Shown here in pieces: positions 26,512 through 31,908 of a DNA stretch of 35,578 nt. Every line of letters starts with the position of its first letter. Within the stretch, counting starts at the first letter, position 1. A model generated the notes under the pieces. The model searched no databases, had not been told where the DNA came from, and was given only the letters and a program-made list of their open reading frames with translations. Source of the DNA: an uncultured Clostridia bacterium (GTDB taxonomy: Bacteria; Bacillota; Clostridia; Christensenellales; Borkfalkiaceae); contig CANQSR010000019.1 of assembly GCA_947626575.1 (NCBI GenBank), positions 1 through 35,578 on the forward strand. Direction: 5' to 3'. The translations under genes and the position numbers were made by a program.

Positions 26512-26563
26512 CCCCTCAGACCCGCAAAACCGCGGGTCAGCTCCCCCTCAAGGGGGCGCCAAG
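26512..26563. repeat. REP-like bipartite repeat with a third inner hairpin
   Basis: CCCCTCAG, an ACCCGC/GCGGGT stem-loop, then CAGCTCCCCCTCAAGGGGGC and GCCAAG. The outer parts match 18241, 25239 and 25808, and the inner stem is new. Confidence 0.7.
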
Positions 26564-26613
26564 ATGGTCAAGCGTCATTCTGTTCCGCGTCATTCTATCC
26601 TTGAAAACAGGCA

Positions 26614-26641
26614 GCCGCCCGCAGAAAATTCTGCGGGCGGC
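26614..26641 (-). terminator. Terminator hairpin after the SHOCT-domain gene
   Basis: A perfect 13-bp stem (GCCGCCCGCAGAA with its complement, two-base centre) lies 21 bases past the stop of the gene on the minus strand and is followed on that strand by GCCTGTTTTC. The same stem recurs at 27724-27765. Confidence 0.65.
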
Positions 26642-26662
26642 CGTGCGTTACAGATAAATCAT

Positions 26663-27319
26663 TTAATTCAAAAGTTCTCTCTTCTTCTGTGCAAATTCTT
26701 CTTCGGTGATCGCGCCCATATCATAAAGCTCTTTATATTTTTTGAGTTCATCGGCGGCGTCCGCCTTGCGCGGCGCCTTCTTCGGGCGGTCGAAGTTTTC
26801 GGGCAAAAATTTCAAACAGACGAAATATCCGACCGTAAACAATGCGACGAGGATAAACAGCGCGTACGACGCCGTCGTGGGAGAATACGTCCCTTCCACA
26901 GAGGATATCGCGACAAACCCGTCGATCATATACAAAACCGAGAATACGAGGGAGAGGCACATCACGGCGATCTGAATGCGGCCGCCCCTTTTCAGCGGTT
27001 TGAAGAATACAAGCAAAGTGAGGACGATACAGACCAGCGTCGCCAAAAAATGTAGCCACATGAACGCAATGAGCATCGGAGCGGCCCCTTCCAGCGCCTT
27101 CGGATAGCTACCGCCCAGAAGGTGGAATCCCAGCGTCGTACTTTCTTGCTTATAAGAAAACACCTCTATTTTCATGTGCAAGACGGGAAAGGCCAATCCG
27201 ATGAACATAAATAGCGCCGTGATTGCAAGAATGCCGAACAGAACCCACTGTTTCATCGAAAACGCCTTCAAGCGTTGCGCGACCGTCGGTTTCCCGACGG
27301 GTACTTCTTTTTCTTCCAT
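26663..27319 (-). CDS. Four-helix membrane protein with C-terminal SHOCT domain
   Basis: A 218-residue protein with hydrophobic helices near residues 24-46, 80-105, 113-137 and 147-167. A basic linker (PKKAPRKADA) and a C-terminal SHOCT motif (DELKKYKELYDMGAITEEEFAQKKRELL) follow. SHOCT is a short oligomerisation-type helix pair found at protein ends, and the function here is unknown. GGAGG lies 5 bases before the ATG at 27319. An ATG 4 codons earlier (27331) has no site and overlaps that GGAGG. The gene has a strong promoter and faces a divergent XRE regulator, which probably controls it. Confidence 0.75.
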   Translation of the reverse strand: MEEKEVPVGKPTVAQRLKAFSMKQWVLFGILAITALFMFIGLAFPVLHMKIEVFSYKQESTTLGFHLLGGSYPKALEGAAPMLIAFMWLHFLATLVCIVLTLLVFFKPLKRGGRIQIAVMCLSLVFSVLYMIDGFVAISSVEGTYSPTTASYALFILVALFTVGYFVCLKFLPENFDRPKKAPRKADAADELKKYKELYDMGAITEEEFAQKKRELLN

Positions 27320-27353
27320 ATGCTCCTCCATAGTAAAATTTTTCTACATTTGA

Positions 27354-27382
27354 ATTTTATCAGTAAATTCTTTCTTTGTCAA
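27354..27382 (-). promoter_or_regulatory. Strong promoter of the SHOCT-domain gene
   Basis: On the minus strand a perfect TTGACA (27377-27382) and TAAAAT (27354-27359) are separated by 17 bases. Confidence 0.8.
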
Positions 27383-27390
27383 GGGTTTAC

Positions 27391-27404
27391 ACTAAAATTT
27401 TAGT
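27391..27404. promoter_or_regulatory. Palindromic operator candidate between SHOCT and XRE genes
   Basis: ACTAAAATTTTAGT is a perfect 14-bp palindrome just upstream of the SHOCT-gene -35 and within the XRE promoter zone. Half-site-like AGTAAAATTT recurs at 27402 and 27332. It is a good candidate binding site for the XRE protein encoded beside it. Confidence 0.55.
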
Positions 27405-27416
27405 AAAATTTGTTGT

Positions 27417-27716
27417 ATGGAGAAAAATATTGGTATGAACAGGATACGGGAATTGCGGGAAGACCGGGATCTAAGGCAGATCGACGTCGCAAACGCTACG
27501 AACATCGATCAAAAGACCCTATCCAACTATGAGACGGGGCGAACCAATCCCGATAGCTATGCGATCGTCAGGTTGGCAGATTTTTTCGGGGTGACCTGCG
27601 ACTATCTTCTCGGCGTCTCAGACAGAAGCATGAAAAACATGAACGACGTTCTTCATGAGCTGGACGAAATCGAACGGCGGCTCGACGATGTAAAAAAATA
27701 TTTGAGGAAAGGATGA
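27417..27716 (+). CDS. XRE-family helix-turn-helix regulator
   Basis: A 99-residue protein with an N-terminal HTH (MNRIRELREDRDLRQIDVANATNIDQKTLSNYETGRTNPD), followed by FFGVTCDYLLG, the usual end of the HTH_3 fold. A short coiled-coil helix (MNDVLHELDEIERRLDDVKKYL) may allow dimerisation. The start could be ATG at 27417 or the seventh codon at 27435. The latter fits the family N-terminus and has GGAG upstream, though at a long spacing. It is divergent from the SHOCT-domain gene across a palindrome, the arrangement of a local autoregulator. Confidence 0.85.
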   Translation: MEKNIGMNRIRELREDRDLRQIDVANATNIDQKTLSNYETGRTNPDSYAIVRLADFFGVTCDYLLGVSDRSMKNMNDVLHELDEIERRLDDVKKYLRKG

Positions 27717-27723
27717 CCGCAAA

Positions 27724-27765
27724 AAAGGCAGCCGCCCGCAGAATTTTCTGCGGGCGGCTGCCTTT
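27724..27765. terminator. Bidirectional terminator between the XRE gene and the bile salt hydrolase gene
   Basis: A perfect 20-bp stem (27724-27743 with 27746-27765), two-base centre, with AAA at one side and TTT at the other, lies between two convergent genes. Its 13-bp core is the same as in the hairpin at 26614-26641. Confidence 0.85.
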
Positions 27766-27778
27766 CACGTTCCCTATT

Positions 27779-28750
27779 TCAGTTATCGAACTTCACTTCA
27801 AACGACGTTTGCAGGGGGTAGGATGCGGGCATGGTACCCTCCAAATCCGTCCCGTGCAATTTCACCGCATGGATCGCGGCGTTTTGGTAGGTCGTATAGT
27901 AATAGACGCCCTCCTCTAAATCGCAGCAGGAAGAATAGACGGTCTCCTCATAGACCCCCTCCCGAAGCCGCATACAGCCGCGCGGCACCGCCACGCTCCC
28001 CAAAATATGGAAGAACCCGTTTATGTCGTCGGCAAGCTCCTTGCCCGTGACGAGAAACTCCCGTACGAAACAGGCGCGCACAAAGCGTCCCGCCGAAGCA
28101 AAGTCGCCCGGAAGGCCGATACTGCCCATGCCGCGGCTGTAATTTTCAGCCGTCCCCTTCCCGAACACCGCTTTGGGTTCGTCGGGCGTCAGGGACATGT
28201 AGTCGCAAAGACGGTTCATCTGCATGGGGAAGACGGGATTGTTGGTCATGACCCCCGCCGCATCGTCATAGAGCATGAGGCCGTCCGCCACGGGTTCGGC
28301 GACGAAGCTCTCCTTTCCGTCCGAGATCATCCAATGGAGCGGGGTGAGGGGCAGGCGGTCGCTGAACGGGATATTGACCACATTCACGCCTTTGAGAAGC
28401 TCTTTCGCCTCCGCGACCGTCTTGCATTTTCCGAGGACAAAGGGGATCATTTCAAAGGGCGTGACGTTGTAGACCCCCACCATGTCCGCATGATAGACCG
28501 CGTTTTTCGGAAAATTGAGTCCCGCCATGCCGAGGCCGTGTTCATTGACGGCGTCGAAATAGAGCGGCATACCGCCCTGTACGATGGCCATGCCGATCAT
28601 GGCGTAATGGTGCGCCATCTCGCCTTCGCGGCGGAAAGAGATCTTCAAGTTACGGGGAGCGATCACCACGCTTTCGCCGAAGCTCCCCTCCAAATCGAGA
28701 TTGCGCCCGAACAGGCGATGTTTTGCTTGCAAAGCTACCGCAGTACACAT
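27779..28750 (-). CDS. Choloylglycine hydrolase family protein (bile salt hydrolase/penicillin acylase V type)
   Basis: An Ntn-hydrolase of 323 residues that cleaves amide bonds of conjugated bile acids, or of penicillin V or acyl-homoserine lactones in relatives. The start MCTAVAL places Cys2 as the N-terminal nucleophile once Met is removed. GRNLDLE (Arg and Asp of the active site), NEHGLGMAGLNFP, MTNNPVFPMQMNRL and GLPGDFASAGRFVRACF (active-site Arg) are all present. The ATG at 28750 has GGAGG 5 bases upstream. The longer frame to 28894 runs into the promoter. Bile acids as substrate are inferred from the family and not proven. The gene is monocistronic. Confidence 0.9.
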   Translation of the reverse strand: MCTAVALQAKHRLFGRNLDLEGSFGESVVIAPRNLKISFRREGEMAHHYAMIGMAIVQGGMPLYFDAVNEHGLGMAGLNFPKNAVYHADMVGVYNVTPFEMIPFVLGKCKTVAEAKELLKGVNVVNIPFSDRLPLTPLHWMISDGKESFVAEPVADGLMLYDDAAGVMTNNPVFPMQMNRLCDYMSLTPDEPKAVFGKGTAENYSRGMGSIGLPGDFASAGRFVRACFVREFLVTGKELADDINGFFHILGSVAVPRGCMRLREGVYEETVYSSCCDLEEGVYYYTTYQNAAIHAVKLHGTDLEGTMPASYPLQTSFEVKFDN

Positions 28751-28820
28751 AAATTCCTCCCCAAAAAGTATACCCCATCCTGCAAAAATCATGTTCGCTG
28801 CGGGATGCGGGGCATTTGAC

Positions 28821-28849
28821 ATTATACCACGCGGCCCCGTGAAAAGCAA
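28821..28849 (-). promoter_or_regulatory. Promoter of the bile salt hydrolase gene
   Basis: On the minus strand TTGCTT (28844-28849) and TATAAT (28821-28826) are separated by 17 bases, about 70 bases upstream of the start codon. Confidence 0.7.
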
Positions 28850-28954
28850 GGCCCGCAGGGCAAAATTTTTGCACGGCGGACGGGGCCGTAACAAGGCTCT
28901 TGGGGGGCGGTGCGGGATGCGGTAAAATTTTTTACGAAAACGGGATAAAAACGC

Positions 28955-28983
28955 TTGATAATTTTATCAGAAGGGAGTATAAT
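28955..28983 (+). promoter_or_regulatory. Promoter of tRNA-Gln
   Basis: TTGATA (28955-28960) and TATAAT (28978-28983) are separated by 17 bases, 13 bases before the tRNA. Confidence 0.8.
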
Positions 28984-28996
28984 GACATACGAACAT

Positions 28997-29071
28997 TGGG
29001 GTGTCGCCAAGCGGTAAGGCAACGGACTCTGACTCCGTCATTCGTTGGTTCGAATCCAGCTACCCCAGCCA
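28997..29071 (+). tRNA. tRNA-Gln (anticodon CUG)
   Basis: A 75-base tRNA with encoded CCA. The acceptor stem TGGGGTG pairs with TACCCCA, closed by a G-T pair. The anticodon arm is ACGGA-CTCTGAC-TCCGT, with anticodon CTG reading CAG. The T arm contains GGTTCGAATCC. The 3' half is the probable attachment site of the element that follows. Confidence 0.95.
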
Positions 29072-29073
29072 AT

Positions 29074-29131
29074 AGCCCTACATTTTGTGGTTTTTTCCAA
29101 GGGAACACACAATATGCAGGGCTCATTTTTT
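29074..29131 (+). terminator. Terminator of tRNA-Gln
   Basis: A long stem (AGCCCT, CAT, TTGTG on the left with CACAA, ATG, AGGGCT on the right, single mismatches between blocks) is followed by CATTTTTT. It starts 3 bases after the tRNA. It lies inside the putative element, so it may have come with the insertion. Confidence 0.7.
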
Positions 29132-29135
29132 GCCA

Positions 29136-29160
29136 TTTTGGGGACTAATTGGGGACCAAA
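29136..29160. repeat. GGGGAC direct repeat near the integrase gene end
   Basis: TTTTGGGGAC and GGGGACCAAA are separated by TAATT, between the tRNA terminator and the integrase stop. Paired short repeats here are candidates for integrase arm-type binding sites. Confidence 0.4.
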
Positions 29161-29174
29161 CCGTTCTTCAACGG

Positions 29175-30278
29175 TCAATTATAATCGACCTTTTGAGCCT
29201 CTTTTCGCATGAATTCCCGCGAAAAATGGGTATAAACATTGCTCGTCTGCGTATTATCGGCGGCATGCCCCGCCCATACGGATACGACTTCGCGCGCCAC
29301 GCCCGACTCTTGACAGCGGGTGATATACGTATGCCGCAACTCATGTAGATGATGATCCGGCATAAGGCGCTTGAATGCTTGCGTGAGCGCATCCGGGCGT
29401 ACCGTGCGCACTGCTCCAAGATCAATTTCAGGCAGCACGCGCGCCAGCACGGGCGTAATGGGGATGAGGCGCTTTCGCTCTTGAAACCCTTTCCGCACTT
29501 TCGCACATACGACGGAGAGAAACCCCTCGTCGAATTCTGCGCCGGCAAGCTCACTTCTGCGCATGCCCGTATAAAGCAACACGAGGAGCGCGCCCTTGAT
29601 CTCAGGCGCACAGCCGCTGGCACCGAGACGCGCAATAAATTCCCGCTCTTCGGCAAGCGTAAGAGCGCGGCCGTTTTTCTCCTCGTATTTCGGCGGATGC
29701 AACATTCTGAGCGGCGATTTTTCAATCAGTTCTTCCCCCACTGCAAATTCAAAGATCGCTTTCAGGGTCTGATAAATTTTCGTTGCCGTGCGCAACTTAT
29801 TCTGCAAAATGTAAGCGTTAATGAGAGACTGTATATCCGATTGCCTGATCTCCCGCAATTCCAGCCCGCCGAGAGCGGGTAAAATATTCGTCTCAAACAG
29901 ACCTTGATAAAATTTGCAGGTACTCTCTTTGATCGATGGCTTCTTTAACTCGAACCATCCGGCCAAAACGTCCGAAAACAGCACGCTCTTCTGTTGCAAC
30001 AAGGGATGATCCCCGCTCATCGGCGCGGAATTACGGATCGCATCGAGGAGCTTCCCCCTCAAAGCATCGTAATCTTTGGTAGAAACGCAGATTCTCAGCC
30101 CAAATTTTCGAAACCTTGCTTCATATACACCGTTCATTTTTTTCCGAACATGGACGGGTAGTTGTATTGTAAAAACTTTTTGAAATTCTTCCGGCATTTG
30201 CCTTATCTCCTTCTTGGTAAAGTAAATTGCCGATTTCGATGCGGTAGGATCTTTCTTTTCTGTTTTTACCTCCTTCAC
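29175..30278 (-). CDS. Tyrosine-type site-specific integrase
   Basis: A 367-residue recombinase that would insert and excise the element at tRNA-Gln. It has an N-terminal arm-binding region, a SAM-like core-binding domain (about 95-190) and a catalytic domain. The catalytic residues are all seen: R in TGMRRSELAG, H-x-x-R in HELRHTYITR, H in WAGHAADN and the nucleophile Y in SNVYTHFS. The GTG start at 30278 overlaps the stop of the upstream 52-codon gene as GTGA. An internal ATG at 30197 has the better ribosome site (AAGGAG) and would give 340 residues. The residues FTKKEIRQMPEEF just before and across it look conserved in such integrases and favour the longer form. Confidence 0.92.
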   Translation of the reverse strand: MKEVKTEKKDPTASKSAIYFTKKEIRQMPEEFQKVFTIQLPVHVRKKMNGVYEARFRKFGLRICVSTKDYDALRGKLLDAIRNSAPMSGDHPLLQQKSVLFSDVLAGWFELKKPSIKESTCKFYQGLFETNILPALGGLELREIRQSDIQSLINAYILQNKLRTATKIYQTLKAIFEFAVGEELIEKSPLRMLHPPKYEEKNGRALTLAEEREFIARLGASGCAPEIKGALLVLLYTGMRRSELAGAEFDEGFLSVVCAKVRKGFQERKRLIPITPVLARVLPEIDLGAVRTVRPDALTQAFKRLMPDHHLHELRHTYITRCQESGVAREVVSVWAGHAADNTQTSNVYTHFSREFMRKEAQKVDYN

Positions 30279-30433
30279 GCCAGGGAAATAGAGAACATTC
30301 CCATCGGCGTTTTTTTTGCTTCTTCAATGAGCGCACGGCGCTCTTCTTCATCGCGGGCGATGATTCCGAGCAGTTGGGCGGAAAGCGTATGCAATTGAAA
30401 CGCGATCGCTCTGATGTCCTTTGGATCTATCAT
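30275..30433 (-). CDS. 52-residue protein upstream of the integrase, unrecognised
   Basis: A short frame beginning MIDPKDIRAIAFQLHTLSAQ and ending MGMFSISLA, predicted largely helical and acidic in the middle (ARDEEERRALIEEAKK). AAGGAG lies 8 bases before its ATG at 30433. Its stop TGA overlaps a GTG start of the integrase, which suggests coupled translation. By position it could be an excisionase-type or leader protein, but no DNA-binding motif is visible, so the function is unknown. Confidence 0.7.
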   Translation of the reverse strand: MIDPKDIRAIAFQLHTLSAQLLGIIARDEEERRALIEEAKKTPMGMFSISLA

Positions 30434-30441
30434 AAAATTTT

Positions 30442-30467
30442 CTCCTTGGCGAAGTATCGCCGAGGAG
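30442..30467 (-). promoter_or_regulatory. Hairpin that can hide the ribosome site of the integrase leader gene
   Basis: CTCCTCGGCGA and TCGCCAAGGAG on the minus strand pair over 11 bp with one mismatch and a 4-base loop. The AAGGAG ribosome site of the 52-residue gene is the right arm. The hairpin lies between the repressor stop (30479) and that gene. Confidence 0.6.
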
Positions 30468-30478
30468 TATTTTATCTA

Positions 30479-30838
30479 TCAAGCCTTTTTCGGTAAAGCG
30501 GTTTTTATAGGTTCTCCGGCAAACATCCGGAGGCTTTCAAGCTCATGACTTCGATATTCGGCCGGGAGTTTGCGGAAGAGACGCAAAAGCTCCTCTTCCT
30601 CATCGGTGAGCGACGCCCCTCCTTCGGTAGGTTTGCGAACATCGCTTTTCCCAACCAAATAGTCAAGAGAGACATCGAAGTAATTTGCAATAATTTGCAA
30701 TTTTTTTACCGGGGGAACCTCATCTGAGCTTTCCCACATGCCGACACTACCGACGCCAACTCCAAGCTCTCGTGCCAATTTTGCTTGCGATAGCCCAGAT
30801 TCTTCTCGAAGTTGTTTGATTCTTAAACGAAATTTCAT
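30479..30838 (-). CDS. XRE-family repressor of the element
   Basis: A 119-residue regulator. The HTH is MKFRLRIKQLREESGLSQAKLARELGVGVGSVGMWESSDEVPPVKKLQIIANYF, with DVSLDYLVGKSD closing the fold. An acidic C-terminal helix follows (LTDEEEELLRLFRKLPAEYRSHELESLRMFAG), of the kind seen in phage CI-like and ICE repressors without a protease domain. The ATG at 30838 follows GGTGG, and the frame is open 8 codons further to 30862. It is divergent from the 93-residue gene across a region with paired inverted repeats, the typical lysogeny-switch layout, and upstream of the integrase on the same strand. Confidence 0.88.
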   Translation of the reverse strand: MKFRLRIKQLREESGLSQAKLARELGVGVGSVGMWESSDEVPPVKKLQIIANYFDVSLDYLVGKSDVRKPTEGGASLTDEEEELLRLFRKLPAEYRSHELESLRMFAGEPIKTALPKKA

Positions 30839-30852
30839 ATTCCACCGCTTGA

Positions 30853-30965
30853 ATTTTATCATAGAATGTGAGCAAAAAAAATATTTTCACAAATTCACTC
30901 TGAAATTATTATAAAACCATTGACAATACTCAAATTTTATGATAAACTACTCATAATTTCAGAGT
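30853..30965. promoter_or_regulatory. Divergent operator region with paired inverted repeats
   Basis: A perfect 13-bp inverted pair, ACTCTGAAATTAT (30897-30909) and ATAATTTCAGAGT (30953-30965), brackets the rightward promoter. A second inverted pair, TTTATCATA (near 30856) and TATGATAAA (near 30938), lies over the start of the leftward gene and the rightward -10 zone. These are the likely binding sites of the XRE repressor. Confidence 0.65.
30920..30948 (+). promoter_or_regulatory. Rightward promoter of the element
   Basis: TTGACA (30920-30925) and TAAACT (30943-30948) are separated by 17 bases, between the arms of the 13-bp inverted repeat. Repressor bound there would block it. Confidence 0.7.
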
Positions 30966-30980
30966 AAATGGAGAACGAAA

Positions 30981-31262
30981 ATGAAGGAGCGCCAGGGGAT
31001 ATCAAAAATAACGACAGGGAAAAGAATCTATGGGTTTCTTCTGCTCCACAATGCGTATAATCCGCCCAAAGAGATCTTAATCAACATAAGCGATATCCTC
31101 TCGGCCCAGCCTGCCACAAGCGATACCGTACTCGGCAATACCGTTATCAAAACGGCCCGCTCGACAATCTGCGTCGAAGAGACCCTCGATGAGATCATCC
31201 AAATCATTGAGAGTCCCACAAAAAGAGATCTGTTTCAAAAAGAAAAAGAGCATCCGCAATAA
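30981..31262 (+). CDS. Small protein with FlbD-like sequence pattern
   Basis: A 93-residue protein, the first rightward gene behind the repressor-controlled promoter, with GGAG 7 bases before the ATG. The central part (EILINISDILSAQPATSDTVLGNTVIKTARSTICVEETLDEIIQIIES) follows the beta-strand and helix pattern of small FlbD-type proteins: an Asn-Pro-like start, the test for an allowed value, then a VEET-x-x-EI-x-x-II ending. That resemblance is by eye and weak. By position it is an early gene such as an antirepressor or Cro-like factor, but it has no visible HTH. Function unknown. Confidence 0.7.
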   Translation: MKERQGISKITTGKRIYGFLLLHNAYNPPKEILINISDILSAQPATSDTVLGNTVIKTARSTICVEETLDEIIQIIESPTKRDLFQKEKEHPQ

Positions 31263-31294
31263 AAGGGATGCCCTCTCTTCTGAGAACAGAAAGA

Positions 31295-31468
31295 TCACAT
31301 TAAGTTGTGAAGTTCAAGAAGCCGGTAATAAAGATCAACGTTATCCGACCAAAAACAAGATAGATCATCCGTTTCTTTCTCAACTTTTTCCAATCGTTTG
31401 GTAAGAGAATCGATCGTCTTTGTTAAATTCTCGACTTTTTCCTCAAGCACCTTAATGTATTCATCCAT
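31295..31468 (-). CDS. 57-residue coiled-coil protein
   Basis: A short leftward frame beginning MDEYIKVLEEKVENLTKTID, with clear heptad spacing of Leu/Val/Ile for about 35 residues (a coiled coil), and ending LYYRLLELHNLM. A strong GGGAGG lies 7 bases before its ATG at 31468, and a near-consensus promoter lies upstream, so it is very likely expressed. It is convergent with the 93-residue gene. Function unknown. Coiled-coil miniproteins of this type are common in phages. Confidence 0.75.
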   Translation of the reverse strand: MDEYIKVLEEKVENLTKTIDSLTKRLEKVEKETDDLSCFWSDNVDLYYRLLELHNLM

Positions 31469-31526
31469 ACGGCCACCTCCCTTGTGATATTTCCCCTACC
31501 GAAGGCTACCGGCACGGGATAAGGCC

Positions 31527-31555
31527 ATTATATCACAAAAGAGTTTTGAAATCAA
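31527..31555 (-). promoter_or_regulatory. Promoter of the coiled-coil miniprotein gene
   Basis: On the minus strand TTGATT (31550-31555) and TATAAT (31527-31532), with an extended TG element, are separated by 17 bases. The leader contains TTGTGATAT and its near-repeat TATCACAA. Confidence 0.75.
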
Positions 31556-31603
31556 CACCAAAAAAAGGTGATGAGCAAATAAAAAGCAACAGGGAAAACG
31601 GAA

Positions 31604-31876
31604 ATGAACAAAGAACGAAGGAAACGCCTCAACGAGATCGCAGTCCGCACCGATGCGATCATCGAAAAGCTCGCATCAGTCAGCGAAGATCTCCAACAGA
31701 TCCAAGCCGAAGAGCAAGACTATTACGACATGATGCCCGAACCGTTTCAAAACGGGATAAAGGGTCTGAATGCGCAGGCCGCCATCGATGCCCTGCAAGA
31801 TGCGATCGATAACCTTGATACGATGTCCTCAGAATTGGATGAATTTTTACAAAATATAGACGCCGCGTCAATGTGA
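31604..31876 (+). CDS. Small helical phage-type protein
   Basis: A 90-residue, acidic and almost wholly helical protein with two predicted coiled-coil arms (about 5-38 and 55-88) around a MMPEPFQNG turn. The pattern EEQDYYDMMPEPFQ...AIDALQDAIDNLD is one I associate with short hypothetical proteins of clostridial phages and conjugative elements whose function is not known. The ribosome site is weak (AGGGAAAACGGAA). It precedes the lectin-fold gene by 32 bases. Confidence 0.7.
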   Translation: MNKERRKRLNEIAVRTDAIIEKLASVSEDLQQIQAEEQDYYDMMPEPFQNGIKGLNAQAAIDALQDAIDNLDTMSSELDEFLQNIDAASM

Positions 31877-31908
31877 CGCCGAAGGCGGCAAAACAGGAGG
31901 ACCACTGA

